The notes under the pieces are model-generated. The model was given only the letters and a program-made list of their open reading frames with translations. It did not search any database and had not been told where the DNA came from. The position numbers and the translations under genes are program-made. Of a stretch of DNA of 64,000 nucleotides, positions 23,856-34,976 are shown piece after piece; position 1 is the stretch's first letter; each line of letters opens with the position of its first letter. Source of the DNA: Mallotus nudiflorus (Eukaryota > Streptophyta > Magnoliopsida > Malpighiales > Euphorbiaceae); assembly GCA_947683625.1 (NCBI GenBank), contig CANTUR010000383.1, forward strand, positions 2,886,501-2,950,500, written 5' to 3'.

Positions 23856-25093
23856 TGTTGACCGTAGTAATGATCGATCTTGATTTTGATATTAACAAAC
23901 TTAATTTTGAGCATTTAATATGTTTTGTCTCAAGTGTGTATAAATTAGAACTCAATTGGAAATCACAATGATGAAGAAAAATAAAGAAAATATAGTCTGG
24001 GATGTAGTCAAGAGCTGAATCGCAACCAGGATCAAGATTGGGATGAATTTGCTTAATTTCAGCAAATTTCAAATTCAGTCATAGGTCCCATCCTAACCAG
24101 GACATGGATCGAGACATGGCAATCCCGCCTGGGGTTGAACTTGCTTAGTCGAGACCAAATTGCTCAAGAAATAAGCAAAAGGACATAGCCAATCCCGATT
24201 TATATCCTAACCAATACATTGCCTAGGATGAGGCAGTCCCAACCGAGACATGGTAATTTGGACTGGGACCAATTTGCATAATTTTTTAAAATGGCTAAAA
24301 CCCATCAAGGACGTAATCCCAATCGGGATGGTACCCTTGCCAGAGTAGGATTTCAAATAATATAGCTATAAACTACTATTTTTTGAGCATCCTAATCAAG
24401 ACTATCAATATCGCGACCAAGACCAGACTAGTTAGAGCTCAAAAGTCTAACTTTCATTCAAATGAAGCTTAAAGTTAATGGGAATAAAATTATTGCTTCC
24501 AATAGCTATAATTGATTGCTCAAGTATAAATATAACCTCTGAAGTTCATTTTAAGGTTAAGAAACTTGTTTATTCATTATACTATCTTAAGCATTCAATT
24601 AAGCTCTCTAAACCTTCTTATTCATTTTATATTTATATAACTCTTATGAGAGTTAGGTAAGTGTTAGAATAGAAATTCTTATTCTTCTATTTTCTAGGTT
24701 TAAGAAAAGAGAAGTGAGGATCTATTTTAAAGGAAATGGTTTAAGTATTTAGCCATTAAAATACTTGGAAAATTGGTTTTAGTGTGGGCCTTGAAAACAC
24801 TTGTGAATTGGTTTTTGAGTGAGCCTTGAAAACTCAAGTTGTAAGGTTAAAGAGTGAGCCATAAAAATCTTATATAATCTCAATCTTATGAATAAGATTG
24901 TGGGAATTGAAAATCCTAACTTGGGGATAAGTTAGGTGGAGATGTAGGATTATTGAGAAGTTGAACTCCTTAAATTACTGTGTTTGTTATTCTTCCTACT
25001 CTATACTCTTTCAATTCTTGTTCATACCTAAAATTCATTTTAACTTTCAAAAATTATTCATTAGCCTTATTCACCCCCTTTAAGGCACTTTTA
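23856..25093 (+). repeat. Sirevirus 3' LTR
   Basis: It starts TGTTGACCGTAGTAATGATC and ends just before ATGGC at 25094-25098, the same 5-mer that precedes the 5' LTR. It is about 1.24 kb. It holds CCGATCGGGA-like repeats at 24000-24430 and a TATA-like ATATAACCTCTGAAG near 24530. It matches both parts of the interrupted 5' LTR with many substitutions, which implies an old insertion. The terminal CA is degenerate, so the right edge rests on the duplication and on the F-box frame. Confidence 0.85.
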
Positions 25094-25575
25094 ATGGCTA
25101 TCACCAATAATGCTCCTTGGCTTCCTCCTAAACGTTAGAGGAGGCAATTCAATAAAATCCCCCTTATATGGATTCAATACAGTGATAGAAAAAGTCTCAT
25201 AATCAAGATCCTTAACCACATTTACATACATGAATAGCAATCCATTATAAGACCCAACAACTTGGCTCCCAACAACCCCAAAATAGGAAAGGTCTAACTT
25301 GACAGTGTCATCAATTAAAGTACTATAAAAAAAACATTTAAGAGAGACAAATTTAAGGCATTATGGTAGTGATGAATTATCGGTTGGAATAATTCTTAGA
25401 TATTGATTAGGATTCTTTTTTATGTGTTCGAAGTGGTCTTAGGTGAAATTTTTATTTTGAGTAAACAAATAGCAACCTTTTAAAGTGCATCGAGCTGAAC
25501 AAGAGTTATGGCAAACATATGAAGCAAGATTTTATGGAATATCTCTTTTAAAAGGTTCAAAAAGGGATATGGTAC
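25094..25575 (-). pseudogene. F-box/FBA-domain protein gene, 5' half
   Basis: On the minus strand an F-box-like helix region reads IFHKILLHMFAITLVQ near 25540-25490, followed by HFEHIKKNPNQYLRIIPTD near 25430-25390. DDTVKLDLSYFGVVGSQVVG and SYNGLLFMYVNVVKDLDYE lie at 25310-25210, and NPYKGDFIELPPLTFRRKP at about 25175-25120. This is the N-terminal part of the F-box/FBA family. Its last codons GDSH join in frame with TIFRFVYDN at 7893 once the retrotransposon is removed. Stops and frameshifts in the F-box region show that the gene was already decaying or has decayed since. Confidence 0.8.
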
Positions 25576-25594
25576 TAGCATGGTATCTTCATTG

Positions 25595-25910
25595 ACAATT
25601 GATTGGCATCAATCTTCTTTTAATCCTTTTATGGGTCTAGAACGAAGCAAATCCACCACGTTTTTATCCTCTGCCTTTGCCCTTTCAAACTTTTTTTTTA
25701 GTTTAGAAAAAATGAAATCCAAATCCTTCTCCTCTACCATTTCCATTTCTAATCCTTTTTTGAGTTCAGAATGAATGATATCCAACTCCTTCTCCTTTAC
25801 CATTTCCTTTTCAAATCCTTTTATAAGTTCAGAACTAATCAAATCCACCAGCTTCTTCTCTTATGCCATTTTCTTTTCTAATTGAGAATGAATAAAATTC
25901 AATAGGTTCC
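25595..25910 (-). repeat. 63-bp in-frame tandem repeat upstream of the F-box
   Basis: About three imperfect 63-bp units (21 codons) with a degenerate fourth encode SELKKGLEMEMVEEKDLDFIF-type segments in the open stretch 25848-25609 (minus). The units are spaced exactly 63 bases at GTTCAGAA (about 25764 and 25827). Charged heptad-like composition suggests a coiled coil if it was ever translated. It precedes the F-box region and could be a divergent 5' exon, but no link to a known domain is seen. Confidence 0.5.
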
Positions 25911-27699
25911 AATGACGCAAATCCACCAGCTTCTTCTCCTCTGCTCGTCTTCTCATCCACTGCTAGTGTATGAGTATGCTTTGCCTTTGCTCTTCTAAAG
26001 AATAAGTAACTCAAAGTTGGGCTTGCATCAATATGATAAAATGGGTACTGAGCATACAATTTTTTTGGGCTTGAGTTTGAAATAATATAAATATCATATA
26101 ATGGGAATTGGATAAGCTTTATAGTTATCTAAGTTTGAGTAATTTGGGATCATATAATATAAAAGGAAATTGCTTTGTTAGTTTTTCTATCATAATCTAT
26201 AGAACTAGGGGGAAGTATAGTCTAATTTATGGAAAAACCTTAAAAAATTGAAGGAGGAAGAAGAAGAAAGCAAAAGAGGCAACTGTTGTCTGTGGAAGAG
26301 ATAATGGTTAAATTGTGCTAAGGTTAAGAATAAATGTACTCAAGCAAATGGCAAAAAATAATGACATACGATGTTGTTTCGAGCTGGTGGAAGGGCATAA
26401 TTGGAAGATGATATAAAATGACACAAAAGGGCATAATAAAAACTAAAATAACAACCATTAATATTCATTTAATGGTATCCATTGATATTGAAAACCTAAA
26501 ACCAATTAAAATGTTTGTTTATTTTTAAATTATTAACCTATAACTTGTAGTTCCTATGACAATGAAAAGAGTAATGTTAAATTATGTCTTGAACCACCAT
26601 CAATGTTAGTATTAAAAGATTCAAAATATAGTGAATTTTTCTCCCCTCAACCTTTTTTGTCTATTTTTTATTCACTGGGTGATTTTGTTAATGTTGAATC
26701 CAAACCCTAACATAGTTACACATTGCTCCACCTCGCTTCTAGATCCAAATTAGAACTATAATAGCCAGTTAGTGGCCACAACCATAGTCGAAGCCAAAGA
26801 GCACCTACTCGCCATATCCGTTTTAAGCCAAACCCAATTCACATTTGCATGCAAAATTACAGAATAATGGAAGGATTAGTTTTTGCTCTTAGGTTTTATC
26901 TAAATACTAATCCTCCATATATCATACCCATCTTCTTAATCAAACGCTTAGCCAACCTTTGTAGTCAATTGCCCAAAAAGAAGATGTAGAAGAAGAAGAA
27001 GAATTAAGAGTGAGGTGAAGTGATGAATTGATTTATTAAATTTTTTTTATTTATGCATCTTACCAACTTTATTTATGTTAGGGATTGTTAATGTGTTTTT
27101 GTCTAGTTGACACTTTTTTTTAGGTTTTTCATATGAATTATGGTTTCCCTCTATACGTTCTAGGTTTTTGGTTTTGCTCTTTAAGTCATGCTCTGCTTTG
27201 TTGTATTATAATTATTAGCCTATTGAATAATGTAAGAGATTTCAAAGTTTGAGAAACTAGATTTTTTAAGTGAATCTTATTAATTCACTTGGTTTTAGTT
27301 AGACTCTTTTAGGTTCAGGGAAGGTATTAAATGTTCAAGATGGGTTTTTATATTCAGTCACAACTCACATATGAATGTAGAGTCAAAACATAAAGCAACT
27401 GGTAAGAATGTTTGATATATTTTTCTAATATGAGAGAGAAACTATTATTAGTTGAGAACAAGTGATAATGGGTTGTGTATATGTTTTGATAGATATGGTT
27501 GCTTAGGTACGAGCTTTATAGGAGCAAATGAATAAAGGCTTAGCTGATAAGAGTGTTAAACCTATTTTAAACAAGCTCACTAGTAGCTCAACAATGAGTA
27601 CTAGCTCATGCAAGATCAATGATGTAAGGATTATGAGTTACTCGAATTAGTTTTTAAGAGGTGTTTCAATTGTAGTTTGTTTAATTAGATCCTATGTGC
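25911..27699. other. intergenic stretch between the F-box and MYB pseudogenes
   Basis: No convincing gene. It includes a GAAGAAGAAGAAG run near 26990 and unassigned sequence at 27490-27640 that might be a 5' exon or untranslated region of the MYB relic. It is otherwise AT-rich and featureless. Confidence 0.4.
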
Positions 27700-27962
27700 A
27701 GAATTGGATGAAGTATCTGGCCCTGACACCAAAGGATGATATTCTTAGACATCATATTAGCCTACATGGAACAACAAATTTAGAATATTTCCTTTCTTTT
27801 CTTGGCTTTGTCATATAGGTTTAGCATAATAAGATTAATGAGTTTAATTATTAATTTTTTTTATTGTAGTTGGGTGATTATTGCTTCTAAATTCAAGGAT
27901 AAAACCATAAGACAATGTAGAAAATGGTTAGTTTATGATAGTGGTACTTTTCCAAATTGAGG

Positions 27963-28112
27963 TAATTAGGAATAACAAATGAAGAGAAAGCTTAGATGTA
28001 TTCATTAACCAACATCATATTTATATAGACATAAGGTACACGCACAATAAGAATTATATAACTAATATGACAATAGACTTAAAAGTAGTTGTACATGTAA
28101 ATAACTACAAGA
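27963..28112 (-). repeat. 3' LTR of the small copia element
   Basis: A 150-bp LTR next to a C-run (28113-28125 on +, a G-run on the element strand) that is the polypurine tract. It shares ATGAAGAGAAAGCT, TGTATTCATTAACCAACA and ACAATAGACTTA with the other LTR. Confidence 0.8.
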
Positions 28113-28149
28113 CCCCCCCCCCCCATAAGCTAAGACTTATGACAATGGT

Positions 28150-29680
28150 AATAGGTGAAGCTTATCCTTGATGGAAAAAAAGGATGCCTTTGGCAAAAGT
28201 TTAGTTAGAATGTCAACCAGCTGATCTGATGATGAAATAAAAGTGACACGCAACTAGTTTGCTAAAACTTGCTCCCGTAGAAAATGAAAATTGACTTCAA
28301 TGTGTTAAGTACGAGCTTGGAAAGCTGCATTTATGGAAATGAATATTACACCCAAATTATCATAGAATATGTGTGGAACTGAATATGTAGAAAAGCCTAA
28401 CTCTTATAAGAGCTTAGCGAGCCAACGCAATTCAACAGAGTCATTAATTATGGCTTTGAAATCAGATTCCACAAATGACTGAGCCACCATTGACTTTTTT
28501 TTATATCCATCCAATGAGGTTGGTACCCATATAAATAAAAAAACCACCGATGGAACGTCTATCATCAAGACTCCTTACCCAATTAGCATCAACAAATATA
28601 GAAAGATTAAATGTCAAGATTTGGAAATCAATATGCCATTATCTTTTATGTCTTGCAAGTACCTGAGCAATCATTTCATTGCTTTGAGGTGAGTTTGAGT
28701 AGGAGAGTGCATGAATTGGTGAGCTTGTTGATTGAAAAATGACAAATCTAGTCTTATAAAAGTCATATATTGTAATCATCCATAACATTGATGATACTAA
28801 GTTGCATCTGTAAGAGAGAGTAATGTGAAATCATCTTTGCATAACTTAAAATCATAGGCTATTGGTGTGGATATTGGTCTACAAGTAGACATGGCCATTT
28901 GTTGCAAGAGATTGGTAATGTATTTGCATTGAGTTAATATAATACCATGTCAATAGGAAAGAACTTCAATACCTAAAAAGTAGTGCAATGGACCAAGATC
29001 ACACAGAGAAACTGTATCTGACAATTGATTGATCACCATCTATAGAAAATTATCATTGTTCCTTATAACAATTCTATCATCAATATAAACAAGAATAAAA
29101 CCTGTTAGTGAACCATAATGATAAATAAATAATAATGAATCAGCATGGGAACCTCGAAATCTAAGGGATTATAGAGATGTGCTTAATTGTTGAAACCAAG
29201 CTCATGATGCTTCCTTGAGATTGTATAAGGATTTCTTTAACTTGCAAACATAGTGAGCAAATTGGGAGTTAATGAATCCTTACAGTTGTCTCATGTACAT
29301 TGTTTCATTTAGATCACCATAAAGGAATGCATTGCTAATGTCCAATTGTTGAATTCTCCATCCTTTAGTGACAATAATAAATAAAATAGCCTAAATTGTT
29401 ATTGGTTTGATGATAAGGCTAAAGGTTTAATCATAAACCAAACCATGCTCTTGGGTGTAGTCCTTGGCTACCAAACAAGCTTTAAATATCTCTATGTGAC
29501 CATTAACATGTCTCTTTATTTTATAAATCCACTGATTTCAAATAATGTTGGCATTTAATTATGGTGGAATAAGTTCCCAAGTGTTGGTGTGGTAGAGGGC
29601 TGTCATTTCATTTTGCATTGCATCACGCCATTGATGATGCTTGTTTGCTTAAGAGAATGAAGTGGGTTTAGTTTTAGGTT
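28150..29680 (-). pseudogene. small copia reverse transcriptase and RNase H
   Basis: Minus-strand blocks in broken frames: WIYKIKRHVNG near 29520, QQLDISNAFLYGDLNETMYM near 29345-29290, KLKKSLYNLKEAS near 29240 and the active-site LVYIDDRIV near 29085. The HYFLGIEVLSY and FMHSPTQTHLKAMK blocks follow, then RNase H ARTYHIEVNFHFLREQVL and DQLVDILTK near 28300-28190. Stops are frequent. The C-terminal pol order and closeness to the polypurine tract fit. Confidence 0.88.
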
Positions 29681-30246
29681 CAGTGTGAGTTAGATGAGCA
29701 TATTTTTTAGGGCTATAAAGGGTGGAATGGCATAATTCCATAGGGTTATATACGGGCTGGAATTTAAGGTTATAAAGGATCGAGATTTTATAGTGGTTAT
29801 GATATGGGTAAGTTAGCAAATAAATTTAATTCATTAAGAATAACACTTGTTAATTCAGTAGAGATTGATTCATGTGGGAAGAATAAGTTGTTGTGGAGAA
29901 GATGTGGATGAGGTTTGAGATAAAGGAGATAAGGTAGTAGGTGGAGATGAGGAAAGAGAAGGAGAAGATAAATGAGGTTGAGGAATTTTACCTAGAGTGG
30001 AGTCCTTAGAATAAGTAAATTGTGACATTGGAAAATTAAGTTGCAACCATAGGACTTCAAGAACCGAATTTGATAGAGGCTGAGAGGACGAGTGGACATG
30101 TTGAAATGGGAAGGAATTTTCATTAAATTTTACATGTTGAGCCATGTAAATTCTCCCTATATCCTTATCAAAACAATGGTAGCCATGATAATGAGCTGAA
30201 TGACAAAGGAAAATACATTCTTTACTACAAAAGAAAATTTATTTTT

Positions 30247-30900
30247 TTATAAAGGCATAGTAAAGGGTAAATTGCACAACCAAATATCGAAAAAATTAAA
30301 ATCAAGTTGTTTATTATGAAGTAATTGAAAAGGAATTTGATTTAAGAGTGACTTGGTAGGCATTTGATTAATTAAATATATGGTAGTGTCAAAGACATAA
30401 TGCCAATATTTAAAAGGAGCACCACAGTGACTAAGAAGGGTAAAACTAATATCCATAATATGGCAAATTTTACGCTCTATTGTGCCATTTTGTTCATGTG
30501 TGTGTGGACATGCCAATCAATAAAAAATTCTAGTTCATTTAAAATAAGTGAATAATGGCCTAAATTCACTACCCCAATTGAAATTGAAAGATTTAATTGA
30601 AGTGTGAAATTGTTTTTCAACAAGTGCTTGAAATTGCAAAAAAAATTAGGAACATCACTTTTATTTTTTATTGGAAACAACCATATGAATAATGAAAACT
30701 CATATATAAAAATAATAAAATATTTGTCACCATTAGAAGAAAGAATTGGAGTAAGGCCTAAAACATCTGAATGAATTAAATCTAAAGGCTTAGAACCACG
30801 ATGATTGGTAAATGGTAATGATGAACGATGCAATTTTCCTAAGCAACAAGCATGACAATTGGTTGGAGTTCAATTTTTAGTGGAGTATGTTAAATGAAGC
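30247..30900 (-). pseudogene. small copia integrase
   Basis: Two overlapping minus frames (30833-30477 and 30516-30247). The first has KPLDLIHSDVLGLTPI and a decayed DDFSRF-like block (FIYEFSLFIWLFP). The second begins near the HTHEQNGTIERK block with the catalytic Glu, followed by YWHYVFDTTIYLINQMPT. The frameshift between them and the altered second Asp region make it inactive. Confidence 0.88.
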
Positions 30901-31007
30901 TAATTAAGAAGATGACAAACAATAAAGTAATTTAGATGTCCCATATATGCATGCCAGGTTTCTAAATTAGCCAAAAAAGTGGACACAGTATGAGAAAATT
31001 TGCTTTT

Positions 31008-31345
31008 TTATTGCAACTTATAGAGTTTCAATTCACTTGTTCCTTGGAGCAGTGTTTGTTTGGTCTGAAGATCCTTTATAAAATAATTGTTAATATGAAA
31101 TTCAAAAAAATAGTTGTTATCATGACATAATTGTTTAACATAAAGCAATGGTTTGGTTATTTTGGGAACATGTAATATATTATATAGATAGAGAGATTTA
31201 TGACCATTTACCGGAAGCTTACCAGTGCCAATATGGGAAGTTGGTAAACACTGGCCATTACAGATAACAACATGATAATTAAATTTATAATCTTTAGCAA
31301 TTTGCAAAGAGGTAATCTCTAATGTGGTGACTGGCATTGATATTT
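31008..31345 (-). pseudogene. small copia protease to pre-integrase region
   Basis: The 109-residue open stretch (31337-31008) contains VVICNGQCLPTSHIGTGKL, LYLYNILHVPKITKPLLYVK and the DNNYFFEFH block, the conserved segment between protease and integrase in Ale/Retrofit elements. The DSGA-type active site just upstream is degraded. Confidence 0.82.
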
Positions 31346-31353
31346 GGATACCA

Positions 31354-32390
31354 TTATATCACTAATATTGATGCAAAAGATAGAGGTGGGCCATAAAGAG
31401 ACATTAGCTTGTGGTGACATAAAGGGTGGTTATGGAGTGCGATGATCATGAACTTGATTAGAGAAGCGAGAAGTGTAGCTGTGATCAAAGCATTTCTGGC
31501 AATTAATGGTTGAGTGATTGGAGTAGCCATAAATATAACAAGAGAGAGGTGGATTATGAGAAGTATGATATCCATTGAAGCCCCCACATTGACCTCTTCC
31601 TCTAATGTTACGATTATTATTTGATAAGCTTTGGTAATAAGAAAAATTAGAAGTGTGAGCAACATTGGCTGCGGGCAAGGATGTTTATTGGGATTGTAGT
31701 AACAATTCGTAGGAGATGAGTTGACCATGGAGATTATAAAATGATGGTGGTTCATATCATTATTGAAGTGCACCAATGATGCCATTGAAATTAGCTCTAA
31801 GTTGTTGAAACCCGACTACATTGAATTCAGCTGGTGATAAGGCTGTCCTGCCAAAGCAAGAGAATCAACAAGTTTTTTTGCCTTGAAAAGATAGTCTAAA
31901 ATAGACTTATCATCATTCTTCAATTGATGAAGTTCAATGTATAACTGAGTTCATTGGGCATTGCTTACAATGCCAAATGCTATCTTCAATGCTTTCCACA
32001 CTGCTCTGGCATAAATGAGACCAATTAAGAGGGGATAGACATCTTCCAATATGGATGAAAGAAGCCAAGAAAAGAGCATTTGGTCTTTGTTAAACCATTA
32101 CTAAAAAGCTGGGTTTGGTTCAAGATTACAGGTGGTTAGGTTTGGCATTTCCTTAGGTGGTGGAGATTCGGTCCTATTAAGAACACCATGCAGATGATAA
32201 AAATTCAAAAGAGGTTAAAATTGTAGTTTCCATAGGATGTAGTTCTTGGAATTCAGTTTGATGGAGAAATATTATTGTATATATGAAGGGGCATAAATTG
32301 TTGAAGAAGGAAGGGGAAGAATAGTTGGTAATTGAGTTATTGAAGAAGAGGCTGACAAGGAAGAAGATGAATCATTTGACATGGTTGGCT
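31354..32390 (-). pseudogene. small copia gag
   Basis: Minus-strand frames between the primer-binding site and the protease. A Gly/Asn-rich stretch precedes a zinc-knuckle remnant CYIYGYSNHSTINC at about 31545-31504, in which one Cys of CX2CX4HX4C is Tyr. Upstream (about 32370-31800) is a stop-broken UBN2-type gag region. The two overlapping open frames at 31354-31785 and 31430-31678 reflect one frameshifted gene. Gag would form the particle. Confidence 0.75.
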
Positions 32391-32400
32391 CTAATACCAA

Positions 32401-32517
32401 GTTAGGTATAGAAAATGAAGAGAAAGCTCAAATGTATTCATTAACCAACAATATATTTATACAAACATAGAATAACAATAGACTTACAAGTAGTTGTATA
32501 TGTAAATAACTCTAATA
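32401..32517 (-). repeat. 5' LTR of the small copia element
   Basis: About 117 bp. It lacks a roughly 30-bp segment present in the other LTR. It is followed on the element strand by the tRNA-Met primer-binding site TTGGTATTAGAGCC. A TATAAATATATTG box lies within. Confidence 0.8.
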
Positions 32518-33230
32518 GAGGTCATCCATTGATCTGCTTATGTTTAGATTCTAGTATTTTTATTTATTCTGTGAAAAAAGCAACCTTTTGGTTTTCTCTT
32601 ATTTTGATGTCTGCCAGCATCTGATTTGAAATGTTGCTATTTGTTACTGTAGATAATAGAAATATTTGAATTTTGGTTTGAGGAAGGGGGGAGGGTCATC
32701 AGAGGAAGATTTGCTCTTATATGAGGTGATTGATGATATATTTTTAAATTTTACAGCCCTTATATGCTTGCATTACTTGCTTTCTCTCAAAATAGTCAAC
32801 TGATGATCGAACTATTACACAAATTACAAGGCTTTTCTATTAAATGGCAATGCTTCTTTCCATAATTTTTATAATTTTTTATTTAATTTGTGTTTCCTTA
32901 TTTTTTCTCGATGTTAGTGAAGTTGAATCTTAAGTTTCTTGAAATGGAGAAAGAATGAGAAATAATTATTGTTCTTATAGTTCCAAAAGGTTATAATATC
33001 TTATAACTTGAGGTGAATTACAGGCTTAAAATTTTTTGGAAACCGATGGATGGAAATAACAAAAGTTGTCTCTATAAGGTATAAAACATCTCTTCCCCTT
33101 TTTAACATTAACATGAATTTCTTAGTATTTGCTTATCCAATTTTTGTTTTGAATCTACTGCACATGCAAAACTGATAATGCTATGAAGAATAGGTTCTTT
33201 ACTCTATGCAAGAAAAGAGCAAAAAGTATA

Positions 33231-33595
33231 TGACATGTCTTTACCTTTGAGAATAAAAGTACATATGTCAACTTTATCTATATGGCTTGTCCTTGCCTTT
33301 GATAACCCTTTTTTTTATTTTCTCACATTTAATGGCATGTTGGTTTTGCCTTTATGATGTCAACCTTTATTAGTAAGTCATCTTCAGCCACAACTATTGG
33401 TTTCTTTATATTTATTGTTGGTTTTTTTACTTAGGCAAGATTTCATAGCTTACTAAGCGTCATTAGGCAACATTTTAGGCTTTCATATTTACTACTTCAT
33501 ATATAACTTCATTATAGCTTATGAATTACTCCAGTGTTTAGTTCAACTTTTGGCCATTTTCTAGTTATATGGCTAGGTAGTTTTTAAAATACTGG
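33231..33595. other. MYB pseudogene 3' flank or intron
   Basis: T-rich sequence with no recognised exon between MYB exon 5 and the solo LTR. Probably intronic. Confidence 0.4.
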
Positions 33596-34444
33596 TGTAG
33601 GCGGTACGGTTTAGCACGTGCCCAAGTGTTTGGTGACCACAGCATTATGTGAGCCTAAGGCCTATTAGAAAATACAAAATAGGTCATAAAGCCTACTCAT
33701 AGATGGAGTCGCCACTTGGGTAAAAGTCGATACATAGTGTACAATAACTGGATCTCACGAAGGTTCTCAGAAGCTGTCATCAAAGATTGGGTTTAGAAAC
33801 TGGGTATGGGCTTTTGGAATGCCCACCCAACCTTGTGGTTGGCCTCTATTTTTGTTTTGCATTTTATTACATTTAATTATTTAATTATTTCCTTATTTGC
33901 ATTCAAAATTACACTTTGCTCCATCCACTTTCCAAGTTTTACAATTAAGTCTAAGTTTGCACATTAATCCAATTTCATGCAATTCAATATGATTCACGAC
34001 ATTTATCACAATTATATAAAATGTTCATTAAAAATAAAAGATAAATAAATAAGTGCGCATGCATAGAAATGGGGGGAGGAGAATAGATTACAACCCTTTT
34101 TATCATGCAAAACAGAATAGAATAAATAGAAAATAAATAGAAGTAAAAATAATAATAAGCACACAAATATTTAAATAAGCAAGATAATAAAATAATTGTA
34201 TAAAAAGACTAAAAATGCGGAAATATGAAAATATGTAAAAGAACAAATTATGTGAGGATAAATATATAACATTCAAAATTATCATAGATCTTATAATAAT
34301 ATAAATAAAAGTAAAAAAAAAGAAAAAAAATTAAAATGACAAACATACACTTAAATATATTTCAAAATAAAAGAATAAGTCCTTGTGATAAATTAAAGAA
34401 AATAAAATAACAAATTATTTATTTAAAATAAAATAAAATAATAT

Positions 34445-34472
34445 GGCAACGCCTCTTCAAAGAGGCGTTGCC
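34445..34472. repeat. perfect 13-bp inverted repeat in solo LTR C
   Basis: Arms GGCAACGCCTCTT and AAGAGGCGTTGCC are separated by 2 bases. It would form a strong hairpin in DNA or RNA. Confidence 0.9.
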
Positions 34473-34925
34473 TTTAGCCATGGGGCCTGAGGCGTTTGCC
34501 TCTATAGAAATGGGCTTAAATGAAATAGTAAAAATAATAATAACAAAATAAGTAGAAATCATGCAAATGCAACCAAAATTCACATAAAAATTTGACTAAT
34601 ACAATAAATTTTAACCAACAAAATATAAAGAAATACTCTCATCATTCTATCGATGAAGTGATTGAAAAATGAGAGCACAAAAAGCTAATCATATGAATAG
34701 TAATTTTGGTAATAGCAAAAAAACATGCAGAAATATGAAATGGAACTAAAATTTTGTAAAAATTTTGAGTAACACACCAAACGCGAGCACAAAATAGATG
34801 AACATGTTTGTGTTGCTCTTCTGATGAAATGGCTAAGAGGAAAAAAAAATTTGAGCATAAAATATTTTTCTTATGAATAGTGATGTTAGTAATAGCAAAA
34901 TGGAGACAAGGTACCCTATTAAAGT

Positions 34926-34976
34926 GACGATCACCTTATTGCAAAGAGGTGGTGCCTCTTTACAGAGATGATCGTC
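34926..34976. repeat. nested inverted repeats in solo LTR C
   Basis: Outer arms GACGATCA/TGATCGTC (34926-34933, 34969-34976) enclose inner arms AAAGAGG/CCTCTTT (34943-34949, 34955-34961). Confidence 0.85.

Larger units (their letters stand above)
7894..25093 (+). mobile_element. Sirevirus-like Ty1/copia retrotransposon with nested insertions
   Basis: Two related LTRs bracket a copia polyprotein and a further downstream frame. The 5' LTR starts TGTTGACC at 7894 and the 3' LTR starts TGTTGACC at 23856. Flanking 5-bp duplications ATGGC lie at 7889-7893 and 25094-25098. The polyprotein, the acidic repeat in gag, the extra frame between RNase H and the 3' LTR, multiple polypurine motifs and palindromic LTR repeats together fit the Sirevirus (SIRE/Maximus) lineage. 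The element is full of stops, and three solo LTRs are nested in it. Its insertion split a minus-strand F-box gene. Confidence 0.9.
27963..32517 (-). mobile_element. small Ty1/copia element (Ale/Retrofit-like), complete but degenerate
   Basis: The element lies in minus orientation, flanked by 5-bp duplications GAGGT at 27958-27962 and 32518-32522. Its LTRs are very short (27963-28112 and about 32401-32517). A primer-binding site TTGGTATTAGAGCC (minus, about 32400-32387) complements initiator tRNA-Met. Gag, protease, integrase, RT and RNase H then run to a 13-G polypurine tract beside the 3' LTR. The protein blocks resemble the Ale/Retrofit lineage. Many stops. It interrupts intron 2 of the MYB pseudogene. 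Confidence 0.88.
27700..33230 (+). pseudogene. R2R3-MYB pseudogene, FOUR LIPS (MYB124/MYB88) type
   Basis: Five exons of the MYB DNA-binding region are recognisable in order. Exon 1 (about 27700-27778) reads LTPKDDILRHHISLHGT. Exon 2 (27870-27925) reads WVIIASKFKDKTIRQC. Exon 3 (32653-32725) is a decayed NSDFKKGGWSPEEDMLLCE-like block. Exon 4 (33024-33078) corresponds to KIFGNRWTEIAKVVS. Exon 5 (about 33169-33230) reads TDNAMKNRFFTLCKKRAK. AG acceptors and GT donors persist at several junctions (GTAG before 27870 and 32653, ACAG before 33024, AAG|GT at 33078). In Arabidopsis FLP and MYB88 limit stomatal lineage divisions. Substitutions, stops and the copia insertion in intron 2 make this copy dead. 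Confidence 0.82.

Noticed and set aside
28112..28125. Long C-run as a possible sequencing artefact or regulatory G-quadruplex
   Set aside because: Its position next to the 3' LTR on the element strand explains it as the polypurine tract. Its exact length may still be unreliable.
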